DNA from: CALIKS01 sp964440295
Lineage (GTDB): Archaea; Thermoproteota; Nitrososphaeria_A; Caldarchaeales; Calditenuaceae
NCBI GenBank assembly: GCA_964440295.1
Contig: CAYTRT010000009.1
Location: forward strand, 1-43,561
Reading direction: 5' to 3'
DNA: 43,561 nt
This document shows positions 34,567 through 42,010 of the stretch, one piece after another (within the stretch, counting starts at the first letter, position 1; each line of letters begins with the position of its first letter). The notes beneath the pieces were generated by a model that was not told where the DNA came from, did no database searches, and saw only the letters and a program-made list of their open reading frames with translations. Position numbers and translations under genes: made by a program.

Positions 34567-34830
34567 ATGGCTGTCCCGTCAATGGTCGAAGAAATACTCA
34601 AGCATCAGCGCGCAGAAAAAATCATAGAGGAACTACTCGACATAGCGTTAACAACGCTCAACACGATGAATATTGATCCACGCGACGGCGAGCATTTGGC
34701 CGACTACTTCATCAACAAGTCTCTACACAATCATGAGGCCGTTTCTTTATTATTAAAAATCGACCTCACTGCCGAGCCTGACAAGACAAGAAAGACTTTA
34801 AAAAAGTATGGGATCGCGAGAGAGGCATGA
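34567..34830 (+). CDS. Unknown 87-aa helical protein coupled to Mer-like gene
   Basis: I recognise no family. The product is predicted mostly helical, with an acidic N-terminal helix (VEEILKHQRAEKIIEELLDIA), a DPRDGEHLADYF stretch and a basic C-terminus. It has no cysteine and no membrane segment. Its stop overlaps the start of the Mer-like gene as ATGA (34827-34830), so the two are translationally coupled and may work together. Confidence 0.7.
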   Translation: MAVPSMVEEILKHQRAEKIIEELLDIALTTLNTMNIDPRDGEHLADYFINKSLHNHEAVSLLLKIDLTAEPDKTRKTLKKYGIAREA

Positions 34831-35792
34831 AATTCTCGATAGAGCTTCCGCCTAAAGACCCGCTTTGGCGACTAAAGATATACTCGAATATAATCGAGAA
34901 ATTGGGGTTTAGCGCTGTTTGGACGAGTGAGCATTACTATAATCGAAGCTCGGCCGTATCATGCGTAGCAATAGGCCAAGTGACTAATAGGATTCAGATC
35001 TGCATGGGTATTCTAAATCCATACATCGTTCACCCCGCTTTGATTGCACAGATTGCTGCGACACTGTCAGAGATGTATCCGGGCAGAATATCTCTCGGTG
35101 TTGGTGCGGGCGATAAGTTAACATTGGAAAACTTGGGAATCCAGCAGCGAGAACCACTTAAAAAGGTCGAAGAGACCGTAAACATCCTCAAAAAGCTACT
35201 GGGTGGAGAACGGCTCAACGAATATGTTAGGCTAGACTTCAGGAGCTGGGGCAAGATACCTATCTACATTGCCGCTCAAGGACAAAATATGCTTAAACTC
35301 GCCGCAAGGATCGCAGACGGTGTATTAATTAATTTTACAGGATTCGAAAACACGCTAAAGGCAGTAGCCACCGTAAGGGAGTCCCTCAATGCCTGCAATA
35401 GAGCTGCTGACCAATTCAGCACTGAAGTTACAGTCATGGTATCAGTGAGCGAAGATAAGTCAAAGGCAATTAAAACAATGATGCCGTATACGGCCATCTT
35501 AGCACTTGGAATGGGGCAAGACCATCTAGAGCAATTTGGATTAGATTCAAGAAAGATCGAAAAACTCAAGTACTTTACAAAGACAGGAAACTGGCAGGAA
35601 GTACAAAACATAGTTCCAGAAGATCTAGTAAATGCTTTATCTATTAGTGGTACGCCGATTGAAGTTTATTCAAGATTGATGGAGCTGCTTAGAATGCCTA
35701 TAGATGGTGTCGTCTTTAGCGGCCCGCTCGGGCCAAATGCTAGGAAGGCTTTAATTCATCTCAGGGATATTGTGTCTCGACATATGTCTTAG
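34827..35792 (+). CDS. mer: Mer-like F420-dependent methylenetetrahydromethanopterin reductase
   Basis: The protein has 321 residues, the length of Mer, which interconverts methylene- and methyl-tetrahydromethanopterin using F420H2. It follows the Mer pattern throughout: MKFSIELPPKDP, AVWTSEHYYNRS, MGILNPYIVHPALIAQIAATL, LGVGAGDKLTLENLGI, PIYIAAQGQNMLKLAARIADGVLIN. The usual TDHYNNRN is TSEHYYNRS here. No other methanogenesis or C1-pathway gene is present in the window, so it may serve C1 metabolism rather than methanogenesis. The last 32 bp overlap the DUF4129-like gene. Other LLM F420 enzymes are an alternative. Confidence 0.82.
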   Translation: MKFSIELPPKDPLWRLKIYSNIIEKLGFSAVWTSEHYYNRSSAVSCVAIGQVTNRIQICMGILNPYIVHPALIAQIAATLSEMYPGRISLGVGAGDKLTLENLGIQQREPLKKVEETVNILKKLLGGERLNEYVRLDFRSWGKIPIYIAAQGQNMLKLAARIADGVLINFTGFENTLKAVATVRESLNACNRAADQFSTEVTVMVSVSEDKSKAIKTMMPYTAILALGMGQDHLEQFGLDSRKIEKLKYFTKTGNWQEVQNIVPEDLVNALSISGTPIEVYSRLMELLRMPIDGVVFSGPLGPNARKALIHLRDIVSRHMS

Positions 35793-36228
35793 CAGCCCTG
35801 CAGACCCTCAATATAATCGACTTCAACTCCTCTATAATTCCCTCATCCAGGCTTGTGCCGCCAAATCTGGCATACTCATACAGCCGTATTAGATTATTAA
35901 GATCATTTTGGCCGATGAAGCTATAGCCTTTCAAAGATTCTACAAATTCTCTAAAGGTCTGGCCTTGACTAATCTCTGTCAATCCTATAGATGCAAAGAA
36001 TTTAATGACCAAGTTAGCGTAATATGATGCTTTTTCTTTTGGACTCGCACTGATTTTATTATTTATAGCCTCAATCAGTTCATTGAGGTATCTGTCTAGG
36101 GTTGTGATTCTCTGTAGTTTCTTGACTTTGTTGGTTGTCCTTATCACAAAAATTATACTCATTAGTATGCCTGCATTGACTATTATCCATAGAATTGGGC
36201 TGTAGAAATAATCAATGATATTGTACAT
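35761..36228 (-). CDS. DUF4129-like membrane-anchored protein
   Basis: The 155-residue protein has one N-terminal membrane helix (residues 10-29, SPILWIIVNAGILMSIIFVI) and a soluble domain. The end of that domain resembles DUF4129: TFREFVESLKG then LIRLYEYARFGG. DUF4129 domains usually accompany transglutaminase and MoxR systems, but none is near. It starts within the last 17 bp of the exported-protein gene, so the two are coupled and probably interact at the membrane. Confidence 0.65.
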   Translation of the reverse strand: MYNIIDYFYSPILWIIVNAGILMSIIFVIRTTNKVKKLQRITTLDRYLNELIEAINNKISASPKEKASYYANLVIKFFASIGLTEISQGQTFREFVESLKGYSFIGQNDLNNLIRLYEYARFGGTSLDEGIIEELKSIILRVCRAAKTYVETQYP

Positions 36229-37000
36229 TTTTTATCTCCACCTCATTGATCGTGGAATTTATTATCAGGATAGGAACATAACTATACTCATCAATCAGGT
36301 AGGCAACGTCTGCGGGTACTAAGAATTTAAAAGAATGTTGCGAATAAGTCATCTGTGTCGAAGAATTGTTCGAGGATTGTTGGTCTATTCTTAGATAGTA
36401 CGGCAGAACTGATGGAAGATCGCTGCTTTCAGGTACGTCTGGATATTTTAGTAGAATGCCCCGGCCGTCATAGAAATAAAGGACCGGAAGCGAAGCGTAT
36501 ACTCGCTGACCACTAACTGAACTAATAGTAACAGACACCCTAGATATGTTGGTAGTTTGGTTTTTGACTACCTCGACCTTTAACGGTTTATGCTTGATTT
36601 CTTCGTACGTTACTGTGACGTAAAGAGGTGCGTTTACTTTTAGTATTTCTCTAAACGTGGCCAGTCTTCTATCCGATAATGACACGGTTAAAGAATAGTT
36701 GCCCGGCGATAGGTAAAACACTGCCTCATCATTAACAACTATGCGTTTTGTGACAATTCCGACGCCGATGTATGCCATTATGGTTGGATACTTAGTGATT
36801 GGTCTTCCCTCGACTAGATAGGTCACTTTTATTATTACTGGCATGACTTCTCTGGACGATTCTCCAACAGCGCCCTCGACATACTTCACTACTAGTGCAG
36901 ACCTGCTTGCTGTTAGAAGTCCGGGAGAACTAAAAAATAAGAATGAAAGTATCAGTAGGAAAGTGAGTATCGAGACGTATACAGGGCTTTTATTCCTCAC
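36212..37000 (-). CDS. Exported or membrane-anchored beta-rich protein of unknown function
   Basis: The 262-residue protein starts with a signal-anchor helix (residues 8-30). Beta-strand-rich segments follow, with YLSPGNYSLTVSLSDRR resembling PEGA or carboxypeptidase-regulatory-like beta domains, and several NxS/T sites. No C-terminal membrane helix is visible. The GTG start at 37000 is 27 nt from a TATA-like cttataaac at 37023-37031. It overlaps the DUF4129-like gene by 17 bp. I cannot assign a function; a cell-surface role is likely. Confidence 0.7.
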   Translation of the reverse strand: MRNKSPVYVSILTFLLILSFLFFSSPGLLTASRSALVVKYVEGAVGESSREVMPVIIKVTYLVEGRPITKYPTIMAYIGVGIVTKRIVVNDEAVFYLSPGNYSLTVSLSDRRLATFREILKVNAPLYVTVTYEEIKHKPLKVEVVKNQTTNISRVSVTISSVSGQRVYASLPVLYFYDGRGILLKYPDVPESSDLPSVLPYYLRIDQQSSNNSSTQMTYSQHSFKFLVPADVAYLIDEYSYVPILIINSTINEVEIKNVQYH

Positions 37001-37052
37001 TAAAGAATCATGCAGCGAAGTAGTTTATAAGTCCAACTCGCTGCTACGTATA

Positions 37053-37703
37053 TTAGTCATCGAGCAAACGCACAAGTTCTCTCAAGTCAGTTATCACGAA
37101 GTGGGGGTGATACTTATTTAATGTATCGATCGTCGTGACGCCGCCTGCAACGGCGACGGCCAGCATACCAGTGGACCTAGCGGCCAAGACGTCTACGTAC
37201 GAGTCGCCCACATGTAGGCACATGTTGAGCGGAGCATTTAGGAGCCGGGCCGCCTTGATCAGCATTTCTGGAGAGGGCTTTATCTCAGTGACGTCGTCCC
37301 GAGTAACTATGACATCAATAAATCGGCGCAGATTAGCCCTACGTAGAGTCCGCATGACTGCATCCCTGCTGTTATTCGTGGTAATTGCTGTCTTGATCTT
37401 TTTCTCTCTCAGCGCCCTTAATGCCTCTGTCGCACATTCTTTTGGCCTGCTGTTGTCAGCGGCCTCCAACTCATACTTCTTATATATTTCATTTGCTATC
37501 TCTAGGAGTCTTTTTGCTTTTTCTTGGGAGCCTTTTGATAGCTGCTTTATTATTAGGCCCAGGGGCATTGTGTTGTCTATGCCTTCTCCAAAGCCCAGAG
37601 ACTCTATATACTGGATGAACTCTTTCTTCGCATCCTCGCCCCTTATGTTGTACTCTACGAGCGTTCCGTCTAGGTCGAAAAGGATCGCCAACAGTCTCTT
37701 CAA
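37053..37703 (-). CDS. HAD-family phosphatase, phosphoglycolate phosphatase-like
   Basis: The 216-residue protein has HAD motif I (AILFDLDGTLVEY with D13 and D15), motif II (AITTNNSRDAV), motif III Lys in EIKPSPEML and motif IV (HVGDSYVDVLAAR). The cap is a helical type between residues 20 and 90. HAD phosphatases of this type remove phosphate from small molecules such as phosphoglycolate. The substrate is not visible. It starts at TTG 37703 and is divergent from the thiolase gene. Confidence 0.87.
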   Translation of the reverse strand: MKRLLAILFDLDGTLVEYNIRGEDAKKEFIQYIESLGFGEGIDNTMPLGLIIKQLSKGSQEKAKRLLEIANEIYKKYELEAADNSRPKECATEALRALREKKIKTAITTNNSRDAVMRTLRRANLRRFIDVIVTRDDVTEIKPSPEMLIKAARLLNAPLNMCLHVGDSYVDVLAARSTGMLAVAVAGGVTTIDTLNKYHPHFVITDLRELVRLLDD

Positions 37704-37821
37704 TCCTAATTATCAGTGTTAATACACCCATAATTTAAGGATCTATAATAATCCCGGCTTTCTCGGGTCATGGGTATAAGATAATATGGAGGAATTCACA
37801 CCGAGTTAGGGGGTCAACTGG

Positions 37822-38997
37822 TTGGGAAGAGTGGCAATCGTCGGAGTGGGATTAAGCAAATTCGGAAGATCAACCGACATGAATATAAAAGAGCTTGCGT
37901 TTGTCGCCGTTAAGGCTGCTTTAAACGAGGCAGGACTGACTGCTAGGGATGTAGAATTCTTATCAGTTGGGTCGTTTGGTCTTTGGCAGTCGGAGGCGCT
38001 TCCAGCCGTCGTGATCTCGGAGTACTGCGGCTTTGAAAACGCAGGGACGGTAAGAGTAGAGGCGGCATGCGCCTCAGGTAGCGCCGCCGTATATACCGCG
38101 GCCAATGCTGTTGCCTCCGGGCAGGCCAAGGTCGCAGTGGCGCTGGGCGTCGAGCGCATGAGTGAGAGTCCCCAAGAAGTAGTCGTCGAGATGCTTGGAC
38201 GCAGCGGGAATTTCTTCTGGGAATTCGAGAACTATGGGCTGACCTTCCCTGGATACTATGCGCTTTATGCCACTGACTATTTTTCGAAATACGGAGCATC
38301 TGAGGAAGACTTGGCCGAGGTGGCGGTGAAGAATCACTACTACGGATCACTTAATCCATACGCTCAGTTTCAGAAGAGAATAACAAAAGAAGATGTACTG
38401 AAATCAAAATATGTAGCATGGCCTCTAAAACTGCTAGATTGTTCTCCCATAACGGATGGTGCTGCTGCCGTCGTGATCGCGGCTGAAGAAGTTGCAAAAT
38501 CCCTAACTGACTCTCCAGTCTGGATAAAGAGCATGGGCGTCGCAGCTGGCTCATCAAACCTTAGCAGGCGAAAAGACTTCACGGGACTTGAGGCAAGCCT
38601 TAAGGCAGCTAAGATGGCGTATAAGGCGGCAGGCATCGAGTATGAGAAGGCCGCCAAATACCTAGATGTCGCCCTAGTTCACGACTGTTTCACCATTGCG
38701 GAGATCATGGCCTATGAGGACCTCGGTTTCGCTCGGAGAGGCGAGGGCTTCATCCTCGCGAAGGAACAACAGACATACGTAGGTGGACTAATTCCAGTAA
38801 ATTTGGACGGCGGATTAAAGGCGAAGGGCCATCCAATAGGCGCCACCGGCGTAGCAATGGCAGTAGAGGTCGTCAAGCAACTACAGAGGAGGGCAGAGCC
38901 TGGACGTCAGGCAGACATCCGAAATGGAACTGCCCTGACGCACAACGTCGGAGGAACTGGGCACTATGCCTATGTATTTGTCTACTCCAGCAGCTAG
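37822..38997 (+). CDS. Acetyl-CoA C-acetyltransferase, archaeal thiolase
   Basis: The 391-residue thiolase shows the nucleophile C83 in VRVEAACASGSAAVY, a GGLKAKGHPIGATG catalytic His and HNVGGTGHY near the end (SCP-x type). Archaeal thiolases of this group make acetoacetyl-CoA for the mevalonate pathway. They usually form a complex with HMG-CoA synthase and a DUF35 protein. DUF35 follows 10 bp later but HMG-CoA synthase is not adjacent in this window. The TTG start follows a G-rich tract (near 37806-37813) that may be the ribosome site. Confidence 0.9.
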   Translation: MGRVAIVGVGLSKFGRSTDMNIKELAFVAVKAALNEAGLTARDVEFLSVGSFGLWQSEALPAVVISEYCGFENAGTVRVEAACASGSAAVYTAANAVASGQAKVAVALGVERMSESPQEVVVEMLGRSGNFFWEFENYGLTFPGYYALYATDYFSKYGASEEDLAEVAVKNHYYGSLNPYAQFQKRITKEDVLKSKYVAWPLKLLDCSPITDGAAAVVIAAEEVAKSLTDSPVWIKSMGVAAGSSNLSRRKDFTGLEASLKAAKMAYKAAGIEYEKAAKYLDVALVHDCFTIAEIMAYEDLGFARRGEGFILAKEQQTYVGGLIPVNLDGGLKAKGHPIGATGVAMAVEVVKQLQRRAEPGRQADIRNGTALTHNVGGTGHYAYVFVYSSS

Positions 38998-39007
38998 GCG
39001 ATGAACT

Positions 39008-39553
39008 ATGAGTGCCGCCAATAAAAATAGGGCTTTACAGCTGAGCGAAGACTTAAAGAAGCTTTCACAGCAAGCGATCAATAAATCAGGACTGCCCATC
39101 GTCAACGATGAAAAAACCAGAGACCCGATCTTGATCGACCAAAACACTCTACTGGTAAGTTATCTACTGCCAGTCAAGAAGATTATGCCTTTCTTCGAAG
39201 GATTGATGAGGGGAGAGGTATTAGCCACGAGGTGCAGGCGATGTGGCGCAAAATATTTTCCACCACAGTCTGACTGCTCGGCGTGCTACGAGAGCGAGAT
39301 GGAGTGGTTTAAAGTGAGTGATGAAGGCGTCCTTCTGACATACACGCAAATAAACGTTAAGCCTGCCAGCTTTTCAAATTGTGAAGACTACGTAGTCGGT
39401 ATTGCTGAGTTCCAAGAAGGCGTCAAGGTAGTTGCTAGGGTATTGACTAACGACTTAAAATCTCTTAGGGTTGGTATGCGTGTAAAACTTGCAGTAATTA
39501 AGGAGGCGCAGAGCGGAAATTTAGTCTACGTCTTCCAGCCTCTACAAAGATAA
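39008..39553 (+). CDS. DUF35 zinc-ribbon/OB-fold protein with N-terminal extension
   Basis: DUF35 proteins bridge thiolase and HMG-CoA synthase and bind CoA. The zinc site is C76, C79, C90 and C93 (RCRRCG, DCSACY). An OB-fold follows with TYTQINVKP and GIAEFQEGVKVVARV. The 181-residue protein has about 65 residues before the usual domain: a helix LSEDLKKLSQQAINKSG and a hydrophobic stretch DQNTLLVSYLLPVKKIM. That extension is longer than in typical members. It lies 10 bp after the thiolase, so they are an operon. Confidence 0.88.
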   Translation: MSAANKNRALQLSEDLKKLSQQAINKSGLPIVNDEKTRDPILIDQNTLLVSYLLPVKKIMPFFEGLMRGEVLATRCRRCGAKYFPPQSDCSACYESEMEWFKVSDEGVLLTYTQINVKPASFSNCEDYVVGIAEFQEGVKVVARVLTNDLKSLRVGMRVKLAVIKEAQSGNLVYVFQPLQR

Positions 39554-39641
39554 TGTTCATCAGCGATGCATAAATACGATGATGATATGTTCTGCACCAC
39601 CATTTTAATCTCTATATTTTGGGCTATCCTAATTGATTATA

Positions 39642-40430
39642 ATGAAGACAAATATCGATGAAATTAGAGCTGTGGCTCAGGATTTAATATCTATCCTGCA
39701 AAAAGAAAAAACACTTATTAGGATCAATACTAATGATGCATTAATCATTGGCGATACGCACGGCGATGTGGACACCACTGTAGACGGGCTGGGATATGGG
39801 TCAGACATCTACGTATTTCTGGGAGACTATGTTGACAGAGGACCCTACCAGATCGAGAATATAGTTGAGCTAATGCATGCGAAGGTTGAGGAGCCGAGTA
39901 AAATAATTCTACTCAGGGGAAATCACGAAACGCCATCCATGAATTTTGGCTATGGATTCTACGACGTAGTTAGCAGGAGGTTTGGCAGAGGTGCTTATGG
40001 AATATTCGCAGAGGTTTTCGCTCACCTCCCACTCGCCTGCATCATTAATGATAGGATGCTTCTACTACATGGGGGCATACCAGACAATATAACGAGAATC
40101 GAGGAGATAGAAAGCATCAAGAGGCCCGAGGAGGAAGTTACGGACCCAGTGGCTTTTCAGATACTATGGAACGATCCTACCTACTATGTAGACGAATTCT
40201 CATCAAGTCCTAGGGGAGTGGGTGCAAAATTATTTGGAAGAAAAGCACTGATTAGATTTTTACAAACCAACAACTTAGAAATACTAATCAGGGCTCACGA
40301 ACCAGTATCAAAGGGATACGAATACATGTTTGATAAAAAATTATTGACTATATTCTCGTGTAGATATTACGGCATAAAGCCATGTGCGGCCCGTATCAAA
40401 AACAACTCGATCAACATACAATATTTATGA
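39642..40430 (+). CDS. PPP-family Ser/Thr protein phosphatase
   Basis: This is a metal-dependent protein phosphatase of the PP1/PP2A superfamily. All signatures are present: GDTHGD at 37-42, GDYVDRG at 61-67, RGNHE at 92-96, LLLHGGIPD near 144-152, and RAHEP near the C-terminus. The 262-residue length is that of archaeal PPP enzymes. The ATG at 39642 follows tctatatttt by about 27 nt. It converges with the membrane AbrB-like gene across 37 bp. Substrates are unknown. Confidence 0.92.
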   Translation: MKTNIDEIRAVAQDLISILQKEKTLIRINTNDALIIGDTHGDVDTTVDGLGYGSDIYVFLGDYVDRGPYQIENIVELMHAKVEEPSKIILLRGNHETPSMNFGYGFYDVVSRRFGRGAYGIFAEVFAHLPLACIINDRMLLLHGGIPDNITRIEEIESIKRPEEEVTDPVAFQILWNDPTYYVDEFSSSPRGVGAKLFGRKALIRFLQTNNLEILIRAHEPVSKGYEYMFDKKLLTIFSCRYYGIKPCAARIKNNSINIQYL

Positions 40431-40467
40431 ATAACTGTTTGTATTGGAGACGCTATCTTAGCTTCAA

Positions 40468-41838
40468 TTAATTTGCCGGCCGTGTTGGTTCTAAAGTGTT
40501 TTGACCATCGTTTGGACCAGCTGCGACTCTTTCTGGCTTTATAATCAAATATTCACCATCCTTATAGAGCCTCACGAAATCTCCTACCCTTAATCCTAGC
40601 TCTTCAGCAATGTTCATCGGAATTGTGATTCTTCTTCCGGAAAGAATCTTCAAGGGTCTCGACTCCTTTAGCTCAACATTGCTAGTCGTGTCTTGCTTAA
40701 CCCCTGTAGTCTTTAGAGAACTATCTTCAGGCCTGCTATTCTCTTTATCATCTGCCTTAACTATTTGTCCTCTTTTTTCTCCCTTCCTTTTGTATAGGAG
40801 ATATATTCCTATTCCCGCTAATCCGACTGATTGAGCAGCCGCTAGTGATTTGATTATACTCCCCTCGCTCGCTGCTTGTGAGAGCATTGCCTGCAATACG
40901 TTCAAGTTTTTCTCCCTTTCATCGGCTATGCCCTTAAGCTCCCCGATTGTTTTTATTGCTTCCCCATAATTTTCTTGAAGGTTTAAGTATCTTGCCTTAA
41001 GATCGTTGTAGATCGTCTGAATCGTAGTCAGCTCTCTTGATACTAATTCATAGTCTCTCCTCAAGGACTGATAGTCTTCTTGAAGTGCTTCATAGTTTTT
41101 CATTAGTGACTCGTGCGTTCCTCTAAGCGATCCATAGTCCTTGACAAGATTAATGTATACGGAGTTTAAATCGTCATATTTTTTCTGGAGATCCTCATAC
41201 TTTTTCTTGAGCTCGCTATAATCTTTATCAAGTATAGATAGTTTGGTGATTAGGACGACGTTGTCGTACTTAGCCGAGTCCAACTCCTTGCTTAGACTGT
41301 CTATATGCAGCTTAAGTTCGCTAATCTCACTCTTCAGCGCATCAATTTCTTTTTTAGCGTCATTATACATGCTTTGTAACTTACTGTATGAGGGAGTTCT
41401 GACAGTTGTCATGTAAAAGGTGTCTGAGAGAATATATTCATCGTCGGCATTGATGTATTTAGCGGTCACTTCGCCTTTAACGTATGGATCAGGCTTAGTT
41501 ATCGTTGGAAGGCATACGCTTATCGTGCTTGAGTAAACCAACTCTGGCTCATCAGTATCTACGTTGCTAACTAGTTTTTTATCAAAGAACTTAGATGAAG
41601 TGGAGTCCGCAATATAAGTGAGCTTAAGGGTAACGGTTAAATTTTCAACCGCAGTGAGTGTGGTTATCTCGACTGTTATCTTGAAGCAGGAGTTATTCTC
41701 AACCTCAACTGGATAGCTGAGCTTTATCATTACTCCGTCGTCTTTTATGTAATTAAACCCGCTCGCCGCACTCGTTGTAGATACGAGCATAGCAAATATC
41801 AATATGCTGACCGCGATCGGTGCCAAATACATTCTCAA
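40468..41838 (-). CDS. Membrane protein: exported domain, Tyr/Leu coiled coil, TM helix, cytoplasmic AbrB-like domain
   Basis: Residue numbers are from the TTG at 41838; the ATG at residue 3 (41832) is a likely true start, preceded by GGGGTGAG. Residues 4-24 are a signal peptide. Residues 27-148 form a beta-rich domain with two cysteines, C51 and C109. Residues 150-320 are a coiled coil: from Y207 to Y291 there are thirteen heptads in register, with Tyr at 11 of 13 first positions and Leu at most fourth positions. Residues about 329-350 are a membrane helix followed by KRKGEKR, placing the tail inside. Residues 395-436 match the AbrB/SpoVT swapped-hairpin domain (RRITIPMNIAEELGLRVGDF). It may relay an outside signal to DNA, or be an S-layer stalk-like protein with an added inside domain. 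Confidence 0.8.
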   Translation of the reverse strand: MRMYLAPIAVSILIFAMLVSTTSAASGFNYIKDDGVMIKLSYPVEVENNSCFKITVEITTLTAVENLTVTLKLTYIADSTSSKFFDKKLVSNVDTDEPELVYSSTISVCLPTITKPDPYVKGEVTAKYINADDEYILSDTFYMTTVRTPSYSKLQSMYNDAKKEIDALKSEISELKLHIDSLSKELDSAKYDNVVLITKLSILDKDYSELKKKYEDLQKKYDDLNSVYINLVKDYGSLRGTHESLMKNYEALQEDYQSLRRDYELVSRELTTIQTIYNDLKARYLNLQENYGEAIKTIGELKGIADEREKNLNVLQAMLSQAASEGSIIKSLAAAQSVGLAGIGIYLLYKRKGEKRGQIVKADDKENSRPEDSSLKTTGVKQDTTSNVELKESRPLKILSGRRITIPMNIAEELGLRVGDFVRLYKDGEYLIIKPERVAAGPNDGQNTLEPTRPAN

Positions 41839-41880
41839 ACATCTCTCACCCCTTCCTGGTGAATAAGAGGCTCTGAATAA

Positions 41881-41888
41881 TATTTATA
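41881..41888 (-). promoter_or_regulatory. TATA box of the membrane AbrB-like gene
   Basis: On the minus strand tataaata is centred about 46 nt before 41838. Transcription would start near 41857, leaving a short leader that includes GGGGTGAG ahead of the TTG/ATG start. The gene therefore probably has a leadered mRNA. Confidence 0.45.
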
Positions 41889-41921
41889 GAGTTTCTGCAC
41901 CTAATCGTTTCCTAAAAGACT

Positions 41922-41935
41922 GGAGCTACGGCTCT
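41922..41935. other. Hairpin with UACG tetraloop
   Basis: GGAGC-TACG-GCTCT forms a five-pair stem (last pair G-U) closed by a C(UACG)G loop, an extra-stable UNCG type if transcribed on the plus strand, and is followed by TTT. It lies in the 172-bp gap between sucD and the AbrB-like gene, both on the minus strand. Its role is unknown; on the minus strand it would be an ordinary hairpin about 75 nt after sucD. Confidence 0.3.
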
Positions 41936-42010
41936 TTCATGATGCATTTTGACGATTTATAAATACATCTACTGAGCTGAGTGTAGCCGCTCAAAAAGGC
42001 CGATACATTT

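Noticed and set aside
37135..37722. 195-codon plus-strand frame
   Set aside because: It lies antisense over almost the whole HAD phosphatase, which has all its motifs. The plus frame gives a Ser-rich product without domains.
39575..39590. Possible box C motif GATGATGA as a C/D small RNA
   Set aside because: No box D (CTGA) follows at a suitable distance, so an RNA call is not supported.
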